From Penicillus capitatus (Eukaryota; Chlorophyta): 64,000 nt of DNA. Below, one piece after another: positions 23,515 to 34,008 of the stretch; position 1 is the first letter of the stretch, and each line of letters begins with the position of its first letter. The notes beneath the pieces are model-generated. The model was given only the letters and a program-made list of their open reading frames with translations, was not told the DNA's origin and did not search any database. The stretch lies in assembly GCA_965649825.1 (NCBI GenBank), contig OZ287696.1, positions 1,922,001 through 1,986,000 of the forward strand, read 5' to 3'. The translations under genes and the position numbers were made by a program.

Positions 23515-24790
23515 ATGTCTGGAGCGCGTCCGACGGTCAGTGTTTACGATCTTAAAGGCAACGCCGTAGATCAAATGGCGTTGCCTGCCGTCTTTACGGC
23601 GCCGATTCGCACCGATATCGTGCAGTTCGTGCATTCGATCCAGAGACTCAATATGCGTCAGGCGCACTCGGTGAATTCCAAAGCGGGACACCAGACGAGT
23701 GCTGAGTCGTGGGGAACGGGTCGTGCCGTTTCGCGTATCCCTCGTGTTCCCGGAGGAGGAACACACCGTGCAGGGCAGGGTGCCTTTGGCAATATGTGCC
23801 GTGGTGGACACATGTTCGCCCCGACCCATCCTTGGCGCAAATGGCACAAAAAGACGAATAAAAAACTGCGTCGCTTCGCCCTAGCTTCCGCTATCGCCGC
23901 CTCCGCTTTGCCTGCTATTGTCATGTCGCGTGGGCATCAGATTTCAAACGCCCCCGAAATTCCACTCATTGTTGAAGACGGCATTGAGAGCTTGACGAAA
24001 ACGAAGACCGTTGTCGAGGTGCTCAAATCTCTGGGTGCATTTGAGGACGTCGAGAGATCCAAGAATTCGAAGCATCTGCGTCCGGGCAAAGGAAAACACC
24101 GCAATGGCAAATGGATCTTCAAAAAAGGACCCTTGATCATCTACGGCCAAGACGGCGGCATTGCAGCCGCATGTCGCAAGCTTTCGGGGGTCTCGAGCCG
24201 AAAAGTCACTCAGTTGGATGTCAAACAAGTAGCGTCTCGTCTGACTTATCATGATGTGACGTGCGCCGCAGTTGGCACCAGGTGGTCAAGTCGGAAGGTT
24301 CGTTATCTGGACGAAAAGCGCATTCGAAGAACTGCATCGTATTTTTGGTGAGCCTCGGCAAAGTGCGGTTCGATGCAGAGGACTGTGCCGTTTAGGAACA
24401 AAAACCGAGACAGCGGAGTTGAAGAAAGGATTCTTGGTTCCCAGTCCCTGTGTCAAGACGGCGGACATGACGCGCATTATTCGTTCCGAAGAGGTGCAGG
24501 ATGTCGTGCGCCCACCCAAGAAAGACTTTACCGCCAAAGCCACGCGCTGCAAGCCAAATCCTCTGCACAACGTCCAAGCCCTCGAATTGCTCAATCCCTA
24601 TGCCGCCGCCAAACGCAAAGAGGCGAATGAAGCAGCAGCGCGTCAGGTGAAGAAGGAACGCAAGAAGAAGAAGGTCGATAAGGAACTGCAGACGGCAAAC
24701 CGTCTTTTCCGACAAGTGCTCCAGAAGGAGTCGGATTATCAGGGCGAAGATTACGATCAGTTTTCAAAGTGGCTTGGCATTACGCAATGA
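23515..24790 (+). CDS. RPL4: Cytosolic ribosomal protein L4 (uL4)
   Basis: A large-subunit ribosomal protein lining the exit tunnel. The exons are 23515-24228, 24272-24347 and 24396-24790 (394 aa). Conserved parts are RPTVSVYDLKGNAVDQMALP, VFTAPIRTDIVQFVHS, RIPRVPGGGTHRAGQGAFGN, MFAPTHPWRKWHKK and ASALPAIVMSRGHQI. The 43-nt first intron restores VTQLDVKQLAPGGQVGRFVI, and the 48-nt second restores IFGTKTETAELKKGF; both match the family without gaps. The Lys-rich C-terminal tail is typical of eukaryotic L4. Intron 1 holds the element TGATGTGAC 12 nt before its 3' end. Confidence 0.97.
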
Positions 24791-25092
24791 TACTCATGAG
24801 CGACAGATGGATGGATGGACTGCGTTACGTATATGCGTGTCATCCATCGGAATATGCGGCCAACGAGCCGTCGAATATTCGAACGCTGTCTGAGCTACTG
24901 CCCATCGTTACGCTGTCTTTGCTTCGTCTTTTCGGATCCGCGTCGCCCGCGATAAAGTAACCGCCTCGAGACGCTCCGGCCATCGACCACGCGCTTTCCC
25001 TGTCCCTATCCTGCCGGTCCTTCTCGCGTCGTGCCTCCTTCAGAAGTGCGCGCGCTGCGTGAGTCCTCGTGTGAGGATATGCTGAGGGAGGT
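24791..25092. other. Gene-free interval between RPL4 and the MYB-CC gene
   Basis: About 300 bp between two genes on the same strand, probably the MYB-CC promoter and RPL4 3' UTR. No gene or repeat is seen. Confidence 0.5.
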
Positions 25093-26687
25093 ATGAGTTG
25101 TCGTCTTTCTCCGAGAACTGAAGAAGAACAACAAGAGAATAATACTCAGTGTTTCAGCGGTCTGTTGGACGCAGACTCCGTTTCCAATCTCACATTCTGG
25201 CAGGACGATTTTGACCTACCTGTCAATACTTTACCATTTAACTGCGATACAAACGACCAACAATCGTTCATGAGCACCGGCAGGAACGACATACCACCGC
25301 CACTCGATAGATCAGGCACACAAACTGTAAAGCCAAACATTGAGCTTGGAAACGAGCTCAAACAGGTGGAGATTCATCCAGAGAGCAAATATGAGAGCAC
25401 CGTATGTCATGTCTCAGAAATCGCCCTGGCGCAGATGCGTGTGTGTTTTGTAGCTTGATATGTTGAATCCAGCAGCAACCATTGCTGGACACGACTTCGA
25501 ATCGACAACCGTACACATGGCACCCGCCAATATGTACATCCAACATCACGGACTGTGTCATACATTTCCTATGATGCGTACGCCATTTCTGACTCCGTGG
25601 AGCGGAAGTTTACGAAAGGGTGGTTGATGCTGGTCTAGATGGAATGTCATGTGATCCACGTGAGAATCCCTTTATGGCCACAACGCATGTCGTGCCGGCC
25701 GCGCATGTGGGACACAGATCCATGACTTCAGGAGTGTCACACAAACAACGACTGAGATGGACCCCTGAACTTCATGCTCTGTTTGTGGATGCCGTCAAGA
25801 GTCTGGGAGGAGCACGAAAGGCCACACCCAAAGGTCTCTCTCGTTGAGTTTGTGTCACTGACCGATCGCGTGTGACGTTTGCGGTTTCCAGGGATTCTCA
25901 AATTAATGAAGATCGACGGCCTGACGATCTTTCACGTAAAGAGTCATCTGCAAAAATACCGTTTAACACCCATGTCAGAACCAGATATAAGTTCGCAAGG
26001 AAGCGCCAATCCTCTCAATGTACCCATCTCTACCGTTGAGTATCTTCTGTGAGAGCTGTGGGCAGTTTGTCAATGTTTTGGACGGATTGGATGACCCTCC
26101 TCTGAAAATGCCCTCTTTACAGGCATCCACTTCAGAGGGGTTGATGAGTGGTCATGCGACGAAAAAGAGAAAAACAGAATCGGGAGAAGAAGATTTGGTG
26201 CCGTCCTTGGATGCCGAGATGCTGCAGCATGCAAAGGGTCGTCGACAGAAACTGGAGGAAGCCTTAATTCTGCAAATGCGAGCTCAGAGACACCTCCAAG
26301 ATCAGCTCGAAGTACATCCCTCTTTTCGATCACTCTCTCTAAAACGACGAGGCCTGTTCAGTCTCAAAGAAAGCTGCAACAGTGCTTAGACGCCCATGCA
26401 CGTTATATTACAAGTTTGGCGAAGCAAGTGGGTCTCGAGACGAAGTATCCAGAACTTGGAAGTGGCGAAGTGGAGAGTAACGATTTCACAGAAACACATA
26501 ATGGTGATACTGGTGGATCGCCAGATCATCCAACGACTGGCGAATCTGATTCCAAAGGCACAGTCACGCATCTCACTGTTCGACGGACATGAGTGTCACA
26601 GAGGTCGGAGGAGAAGACGATGAGAAAGCGTCTGTACCATCCGTACTCAACAAGAAACCGCAACACCCTCCTCGGGATCCTACCTGA
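25093..26687 (+). CDS. MYB-CC (GARP) transcription factor, PHR1/PSR1-like
   Basis: Plant and green-algal homologues activate phosphate-starvation genes. The GARP DNA-binding domain reads KQRLRWTPELHALFVDAVKS, LGGARKATPKGILKLMKIDG and LTIFHVKSHLQKYRL, with an intron after PKG. About 90 residues further on is the MYB-CC coiled coil, LILQMRAQRHLQDQLESQRK followed by LQQCLDAHARYITSLAKQVG, matching the LHEQLE motif of the family. The N-terminal 150 residues are acidic and unconserved. An intron near the 3' end (26558-26601, 44 nt) works only with a GC donor (GCACAG) and replaces an early stop with an acidic tail ending NKKPQQHPPRDPT. One intron near 25.6 kb was not fixed. Confidence 0.9.
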
Positions 26688-26694
26688 ATTCTTG

Positions 26695-28534
26695 CTAGAG
26701 CGTTAAAAAATTGGTATCTATGATATCACTGTTCTTGTTGTTGTGCGTGCGCATTCTTTGTCTGTGCGTGAAGCAGTCAGACTTTAATTTTACTTTGCAG
26801 ACCAAGTACTGAGAGATTTCTCGAATACCACAAGGAGTCATTATGAATGATGTCGGTTCAATGGTAAAGGCTGTCAATGCAATGCAGTTTTTCCGGGAAT
26901 CTAGAAATGGAGACCGGGGAGACAAAAACTCAGTGTATAATGAATTGGGATCCCAAGAGTCGATGCTCTCCTGTCTGCTGAGCCTTACCATCGACATCCG
27001 ATAGCAAACCTCAAAACACACACACACTTCAACATCACACCTGTGTGCCAATGCATAACCAGAAAGCGTGTACTGATAGAGCTTCCCATCGGATGACGCA
27101 ATGTACAGTACCATCTAAGAGCAGATGTGTGAGATATGTGTGACCTCTAAAGATCGATTCTACCGTATCTGATACAGTCCCTGTGCCATCCTCCGTCGTA
27201 TAGGGAATGAGAGATGAGAAACAGCATGTCAAGAAAGTGACATGCGGCACCGAAATCGAAATCACACTTCGAATGGCCTCCACCTAACACGTCCATTCTC
27301 ACTCTTGCCCAAATAAACATGTCTTGTCAGTGACGACCAGGTTATCAAGGGGTAAAGACGTCACAGCTGTCAACATACCCACAGCAGCAGAGGCGAACGT
27401 CGACAGCACCGTCCTGCACAACTGAGTGAACATAGGCATGTCGCTTGCTGACTTGACCTTGTCAGGTGACTCGTGGTGAGTTTAAATACGTGGACAGTCC
27501 CATGACTGCCCACAGCCGCCAACAGTCGTGGATTGCACTCTTCAGGAGTGAATGCGATGCTCAGAATGGATGCCTGAATGGTGCCTCGTCTCAGCGTGAA
27601 GAGCCTCTCTCCGTCGGGGATCGAGAAAACGTGAATTAATGTGCCTTTCTCCGAAGCTGTCGCCATCATCGACGATTCATCATTCAATGCCACAATCGAC
27701 TGAAACATACCACTCTCCGCAACAGCATGCCACGGAAAGGGCATTAGATCACCAATGGGGATTTGTGAGCGTCGATCTCGATACGTAGATTGCCGCCGTC
27801 TGTCAAAACATCGAACAGACGAACCGATCCCGTTTCGGTAGAAGCTGGCAGAGCCAAGTAGGATGGCCATTCTCCTGCAGACAACGCACAAATCCCCTGC
27901 CAGTCACATCATCATCCATCAAATGTCCATCCTCCGACTAAGCACACTTCTGGATTCGGCGGCGTCTCGATGACACGGAGCTTCTGTAGATTCTCGATTT
28001 CAGACACAATTGCCTGCGTCTCCAACAGCACCACCAGTCTAGAACAGCAGCAGCATGGTCATAGACGGACTGTCCATGGACATCCCATTTCGACCGTTTC
28101 TTGTTCATCTTGACAGCAACGATGGAGGATCGAAACATAGAACTCTTGATGACGGACATGGACTGGGTATTCATCAGAATGAGTTTTCTTGGACTCAAAT
28201 GCGGCTGTTCTCCTAATACAGCTGTCACATCATCAGAGTTCCTCCTCTCTTATGTCGCACCTGCACCCACGTAGGCCAGAAGACTCGTGCAGTAGAGCAT
28301 CTCGACGATTCTGTGTCGACCACATGTTAGTTGTCTCTTGGAATGGGTGTCTCACTTCACAGCGCCATAGTCTTCACTGAAGAGTGTGCGTCCCTGTTCG
28401 ATGTTGAAGATGCGAATTCCGTGCAAGGACCCTACGGCGATGCACGTGGCGTCCTGGTTCACGCTGAGGGACAGAACGCCAGCATCGTTCACGGTGGTAC
28501 GTGGGACTCTGCGCATCATCGTCGCACATTGCAT
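26695..28534 (-). CDS. PROPPIN WD40 protein (Atg18/WIPI family)
   Basis: PROPPINs bind PI3P and PI(3,5)P2 on autophagic and endosomal membranes. Blade order: LSLSVNQDATCIAVGSLHGI, RIFNIEQGRTLF; GEQPHLSPRKLILMNTQ; LVVLLETQAIVSEIENLQKL with RVIETPPNP; ICALSAGEWPSYLALP; then LNDESSMMATASEKGTLIHV, FSIPDGERLFTLRRGT. The LRRG(T) sequence is the phosphoinositide-binding F/LRRG motif. After IAFTPEECNPRLLAAVGSHG comes a terminal blade with YIASSDGKLYQYTLSG. Introns of about 50 nt join the pieces; one contains GATGATGTGACTGGCAG at its end. C-terminal exon borders below 27.3 kb are uncertain. The start is 30 bp from the divergent gamma-CAL gene. Confidence 0.9.
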
Positions 28535-28563
28535 CCATCATTCGCGTTGCTTTTTGGCCCGAT

Positions 28564-29413
28564 ATGCGCGTCGCTGCCTCACCGTTGTGTCGTCTGTTGC
28601 GTTCGGCAAAAGGGGAGACGACAACAGGATGGAGTGCCTTACTCGCACGCGGTTTTAAGAGAGAATCCCTTGCCGATATCGAAACGCTACCACTCGAAAA
28701 AGAGCCATACTGCCGACAGCGAACGGAACTCGTCCTCGGCGACCGCGTTCCCGTTCTCGCACCGGACGCCTTTGTGGCTCCCAGTGCCGTTCTCGTCGGT
28801 GACGTCGACGTCTACAACAGAGTACACACCAACCGACACGGCATCGTATTCGACAGTCGTCGATCTTGTAGGTCTCCATCTGGGATGGTTGTGTGCTGCG
28901 TGGTGATTTGAATCGTATCCGTGTTATGCATTTTTCGAACATACAAGACCGAACAGTCATTCACGCTGCACGGAGTTCGCCAACAGGACTGTCCGCAGCA
29001 ACGACCATAGGCGAGTATGTCACCGTGGGGCCTGGATGTGTGATTCGCTCGTGCAAAATTGGCGATCGGTGTATCATTGGTGAGCGATCGGTATTGATGG
29101 AGGGATCCGTCATCGAGAAGGATGTTATCCTCGAAGCAGGGACAGTGCTACCGCCAGGAAAATACATTCCATCTGGCGAGGTATGGGGCGGCAATCCTGC
29201 ACGCTTCATCCGTAAATGTACCAACGATGAAGTGTGTTTGTTCTCTTGTGGCAACATCCACGCCACGGTCGCATGCATTTCTAGATCGACGACATTGTTC
29301 CCACTGCAGAGAAGGCTTTCGAACTCAACTATCGTCACAATTTGGAGTATCTTCCGCATGGAACGGCATGGAGAAAGGCACAAAAGCTGCGCGAAGAGGT
29401 GGGCATGGTATGA
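28564..29413 (+). CDS. Gamma-carbonic-anhydrase-like subunit of mitochondrial complex I
   Basis: The exons are 28564-28821, 28872-29231 and 29285-29413 (248 aa). The left-handed beta-helix reads VLAPDAFVAPSAVLVGDVDV, RVSIWDGCVLRGDLNRIRV, NIQDRTVIHAA and IGEYVTVGPGCVIRSCKIGD, then ERSVLMEGSVIEKDVILEAG and IPSGEVWGGNPARFIRK. This is the CAL subtype of the plant and algal gamma-CA trimer attached to the matrix side of complex I. One zinc-ligand His (VIHAA) is present, but the usual VGHxAxxHG pair is VGPGCVIRS, so it is predicted not to be an active carbonic anhydrase. The N-terminus is a mitochondrial-type presequence. The introns are 50 and 53 nt. Confidence 0.9.
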
Positions 29414-29565
29414 GTGAGGACACAAGATCTATATCCCTATCTCGTCAGTGCTTTTGGGGAGATGTCAGTGTTGTTGTATTCTACTCTTGTGGAACGCACG
29501 GTCGTTGCTGTCTCTTTGGATGTAAGACGAGATGGAACCATTCTGTTGTGACGTTCTTCTGCGAC

Positions 29566-30280
29566 ATGTTTCGTCGTGGCGGTCAGACAACGGCGATCAA
29601 CACTGCGACGCATCGCATCTTACAGACGGCATTTCCTGGTCAATCGACCCACGCTGATATGCAGATCCTACACAACGTGCTGATGCGTAGACGGGACGCA
29701 ATTGCACGAGGAATACGCACTCGCCAGTCAAAGAATTGAATGTCTATCTCTTTGTGCCGAAAAAGAAACTCGACTGAGTGTATCTAGTGCGAAAGATTCG
29801 CAGAAAGACGGCTCTAGGAAAGGAGCTTGAGTGGGAATACCTTTATGGCGCGGCGCCGCGTTCTGATGGCGAAGACGTTCGGGAGAACGCCAACAATGTG
29901 AGGTCATCGTCTGTCCCGAATTTCTTTCTGTCAAACGATGTGCAGCCTGTGTGCGTTCGCGAAGACGGACCGCGTCATTTTCGGTGGCGTATTCGCCAAC
30001 TTTGGTACTCTGCTGATGTCTTCTCCGTTTCGATCGACCACAAGGAGCAATGCATTATCATCCGCACCTCAAATCACAAGTCCAAGAAAACACGCAACAC
30101 AACCTTAGGACCACATCCGTCCTTAGGTACTACAAACGCCTGACGCTGCCCGAAATGAAGATCTGTGAAATCCCACTCGACGAAGCGTCTCTCTCGTGGA
30201 AATATGAGATGTCGACACTCTTGGTCTCCTACAAAAAACCTGTTCGTGTTCTCGAAGAAGTCGGCATCGATGTCGTGTGA
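29566..30280 (+). CDS. DPCD: DPCD family protein (motile-cilium associated)
   Basis: DPCD is linked to assembly of motile cilia and to R2TP-type chaperone function. The exons are 29566-29638, 29691-29741, 29779-30079 and 30127-30280 (192 aa, close to the animal length). Matches: FPDGTQLHEEYALAS, ELYLVRKIRRKTALGKELEW, RHFRWRIRQLWYSADVFSVS, IDHKEQCIIIRTSNHKYYKR, EIPLDEASLSWKYEM and LLVSYKKPVRVLEE. The introns are 52, 37 and 47 nt; the 37-nt one is among the shortest here. The first ATG (MFRRGGQTTAI) is plausible, but an additional 5' exon in 29414-29565 cannot be excluded. It follows gamma-CAL on the same strand. Confidence 0.88.
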
Positions 30281-30473
30281 CAGATTTCGTATGACTGGCT
30301 CCGTAGGAAGCGCGTGACAAAGCAGAGGTGAAGCGCGAGTTGCAACAGGACGTCGATTGCAGACAGCAGTAGTTTACGAAATGCATGAGATGACGGCCAT
30401 TTTGCTGGGTTGACATCTAAACTGTACCGTCGTTTCATGTCGACTGTGTGTGCATCACGTCGCGTCTTCTCCA

Positions 30474-32166
30474 ATGGATCGTCTAAGTTTCTCCTCTGAC
30501 CACGTCAACTATCTCATCTTACGTTACCTCCAAGAAAGCCGTGCGTTTGTTCTATTCTTGTGTCCTTCCATGCTTCACGATGGATGGCTGTGAAAGGATT
30601 TCTCCATTCGGCATTTACCTTTGCACATGAATGCAATCTCGGTCGAGATGCATTTGAGCCTGGTGAAGTGCCACCCGGTGCTCTTATCCATATCATACAA
30701 AAAGGCTTGCAGTTTATTGAAATGGAGGCAAATGTCTCGAAGGTCGTCATGCTTTTGGTTTGTTTTGTCTCCCGCTGATTACATGCGATGCAGGAAGGCG
30801 GGGCATTGACGGAATCTTATACCTTCATTGATTCCAAGGAGCTCATGACGAAGAACATCGATGAACTGCGGCATACCGTGCAGCAGCAGAAGAAGGAGCA
30901 CATCGGCAACGGTGTCATGCATCAGGACGTTATGCCATCTCTGCAGGAAACCCATCCGGAAGGCGCTACAGAGATGAACGATGTCGAGCAGATCTCCCCA
31001 GAGAAAATCATCTCCCTCAGGGGACACACGGCAGAGGTCTTCATCTGCTCCTGGAGTCCCACAGAAGACGTTCTGGCCTCAGGGTTGATCGTCTACATCC
31101 GAGAGCAGAGTCATGGACGTGTTGTTTTTAGGTCTGAGGATGCGTCGGCGCGAATCTGGTTTATGAACGATGGAAGGGATGCATCCAATGGTCACAGTAA
31201 TATCGTCCTGCGTCACTTTGGAGAAGCAGGGGCGTCCAGTAAGAGCAAAGATGTCACATCCATGGAATGGAGCCCAGACGGATCGATGCTCGCCACGGGA
31301 TCGTACGATGGCCTCGGTCGTATCTGGTCTAAAACAGGGGAGCTTCTCTCGACGTTTGATTATCATCAAGGACCGATCTTCTCATTGAAATGGAACAGCA
31401 ATGGGACAGCACTCTTAAGTGGAGGCGTCGACAAAAGGGTCTTTGTGTGGAATGCCATGACGGGCGATGTCATCCAACGGTTTGAATGTCACACAGGTAA
31501 TGCACACTCTCTGTCTTGCAGGGCATCCCCTTGTGCTGTTCTTTAGCGGCAGTCTTGGATGTGGATTGGAAAAATCTCACAACCTTTGCAACCTGTTCGA
31601 CAGACAACGGCATTTTTGTCTGTCAGCTTGGGCAGGATCATCCCATCAAAGCGTTTCGAGGACATGGGAACGAAGTAAATGCCGTCAAATGGGATCCACA
31701 GGGACGTCTCTTAGCTTCCTGTTCAGATGATACCACGGCTCGCATCTGGAGCATAGAACAAGAAATCCCAGTTCTGATTCTCAGGGGCCACACAAAAGAA
31801 ATCTATTCAGTTAAATGGCGTCCCAATGGAAGGATGGAGGACAACGGGCAGCTGTCCCAGTACTTAGCTACAGCATCTTTTGATGCAACCGTAAAAATCT
31901 GGGACATCGAGACAGGACACTGTAGACATAACTTAGAAAGCCATTCCATGTCGGTCTACTCAATGGCCTTCAGCCCAGATGGACAGTTCTTAGCGAGTGG
32001 GTCATTTGATAAAAGCATCTTGATATGGAATGTTGCCGACGGTCGTCTGATTAAGCGATTTGTTGGAAAAGGGGGTATCTATGAAGTTTGCTGGAACAGG
32101 AATGGTACACGTGTTGCTGCATGTAGCAATAACAAACTCGTGACAGTCCTGGATTTGCGTATGTGA
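30474..32166 (+). CDS. LisH-WD40 transcriptional corepressor subunit (TBL1/Sif2/HOS15 family)
   Basis: The exons are 30474-30540, 30597-30742, 30794-31083, 31132-31496 and 31547-32166 (495 aa). The N-terminal LisH motif is [15 protein letters not shown] with HSAFTFAHE, used for tetramers in HDAC3/Set3-type complexes. Eight WD repeats follow, for example [95 protein letters not shown] and [20 protein letters not shown], ending VTVLDLRM, the family terminus. It acts in the nucleus in histone deacetylation. All introns are 48-56 nt. Confidence 0.95.
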
Positions 32167-34008
32167 AAAACGACTCTTTAATGTTCTTTTAACCAAGTAG
32201 TTGGCAACACAAGTCATCAGAAATGCTTCGGCAAAGCACTTGCCATATAAGAAACGGAATGCGATGCAACCCAAGGGGAACTCAAACCGATCGGCGAGTT
32301 CGGCGGCGCGCCAAGAAAGAAGGCTCTTTTCCGCGGATCTGGGCGCAAGAAGACTCCCTGTCTTGGAGGAGTGATCCGACACTGTTGAGCTAGCAAGGTT
32401 CTTCGGCCCTTCTCTTGGCCTACCTTCCTTAAACAAGGTCGCAACCGACGAGGCACGACGAGACGCAAACGAGGTACGCGTGGAAGCCTCCTTTCTACAT
32501 GAGAAGCTCACCGAAAGCAAACCGCCTTAGCAGAGACAAAAAAAACATTCTATTCGGGCACCTGAGTTGGTGTCTATTTTTTGATCATTGACTAAAGAGG
32601 TGAAGGGAATGCATAGAGAAATTCGAGAAAATTATGAGAGGACCACAGAGGCAATGGCGAAAAAACTAGCAGAGAGACGACGAAGCGAGAAGACATTGCG
32701 CCAAATGAAGCGCGTGTTGTACGACATCGGGCGGTATCCGCGAAGACGAAGAACGAAGGAAGCCGACACGACAGAAGATGGCACGCGGTCCATCAAGCGC
32801 GGTCGGGTCTGCTACATCTGCAGGTGCAAAGGACACCTGGCCAAGGACTGTCTAAAGAAGCCGGCGGCTGCTACGGTTGCGTCATAGAATCCGATGACAT
32901 CGGGTATGCAACAAAGAGCGGGGGAATCGAATGCAGAAGCATCATCATCCTCGGCAGGTTGGGACATCTTCCCGGCTTTGAGACGATTCACCTCGGGCAT
33001 CGATCGAAGACATCAGAAGCATTTTTTCGGGAGGTTTACTTGTTTTCGGAGTTTGGCGGGAAGCGTGGTGTCGCCAAGATTTCCTTGTCAATGTGATTGT
33101 CTTGCCGCGCAAGGATCAAATGTTGTCAGAGGCGCTAGCTGTCTTGTCATACCGGTTCAATGGGGCCAAAGGGCCGTTTTTCATGGTGATGGCAGCGTGA
33201 TGACTCACCTGCCTAGGAAGTCGCGTCATCACGCACGTAATAAATGGACAGTCTGAACCATTCTAGACCTTGCTCTGTAAACAAGCAAGTCTTCCGATGT
33301 TGAGTTCGTTTAGCGTGGCGCCTCCACGTGACAGACAGTCTTACTCACACGAACTACTCAGCACCTCAGAGTTGGTTTTGAACTGGCAAAAGCTCTTCGC
33401 GGCTGCAGCAGCACGTTCGCTACCCTCAGCATGATTTTCGTATTACAAAGACGAGCGAGGTGTGTTCGCAGACAAAACGAAAGTGTTTTATATCTTTGCG
33501 GGATTCACCGCTCGACCAGGGGGCGCTGAAGACGTCTTGGCAACAGTCACAGGTGAGAGAATGAAACAAGACGACAACTAGATCTTTAATCCAGAGCAGG
33601 CCACACAAAGTTAGTCGGGTACATAGTCCAGGCACGTAGTAAGCGTCACCTTGTCCCAAGCGAGACACATCTTACATTGGTTCACCTTCCCCGAAATCCG
33701 ACAGTGTCCAGAGTCGCCTGCATTGAAACTGATCGCTAGTGCAGCGGTCGATGTGTCTGCTTCGTTGTTCAACCGTTCGGCGATTTTCTTGATGGCCGTC
33801 ATTTACAGATGCATTGCGTGACAGAATCGCCTCCGCGTGGATGCGATGGCGAAGTACCGGCCGCAACGAAACGTGTGGCGTCGAGTGTGTATCTGATCTT
33901 TACAATGACCATTCCGACTCTTCTGTCTGTGTTGCTTAGGAAGAGAGACAAGACGATGAGGCAAAGGAACGACGTTCGTCGCTCTTGACTCTTACGACAG
34001 GAAGAGCG
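32167..34008. other. Gene-poor interval between the WD40 and haspin genes
   Basis: About 1.8 kb, unusually long for this part of the window. It holds one small zinc-knuckle frame (32588-32887, listed separately) and several short minus-strand frames. One of these (33802-33611) has a Cys-rich end, DSGHCRISGKVNQCKMCLAW. Nothing else is recognised. It may be a remnant of an old mobile element. Confidence 0.4.
32588..32887 (+). CDS. Small basic protein with a CCHC zinc knuckle
   Basis: A 99-aa frame, helical and basic (MHREIRENYERTTEAMAKKL, KTLRQMKRVLYDIGRYPRRR), ending in one zinc knuckle GRVCYICRCKGHLAKDCLKK (CX2CX4HX4C). Such knuckles occur in retroelement Gag proteins and in cellular RNA-binding proteins. 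Because it stands alone in a gene-poor stretch it could be a Gag remnant or a small cellular gene. The first in-frame ATG is at 32588; MHREIREN is an alternative start. Confidence 0.45.
   Translation: MTKEVKGMHREIRENYERTTEAMAKKLAERRRSEKTLRQMKRVLYDIGRYPRRRRTKEADTTEDGTRSIKRGRVCYICRCKGHLAKDCLKKPAAATVAS

Noticed and set aside
27016-27030. Short CA run
   Set aside because: Too short and isolated to be called a meaningful repeat.
32002-32520. 172-aa minus-strand frame
   Set aside because: A third of it is antisense to the last WD repeats of the TBL1-type gene and the rest has no recognisable domain.
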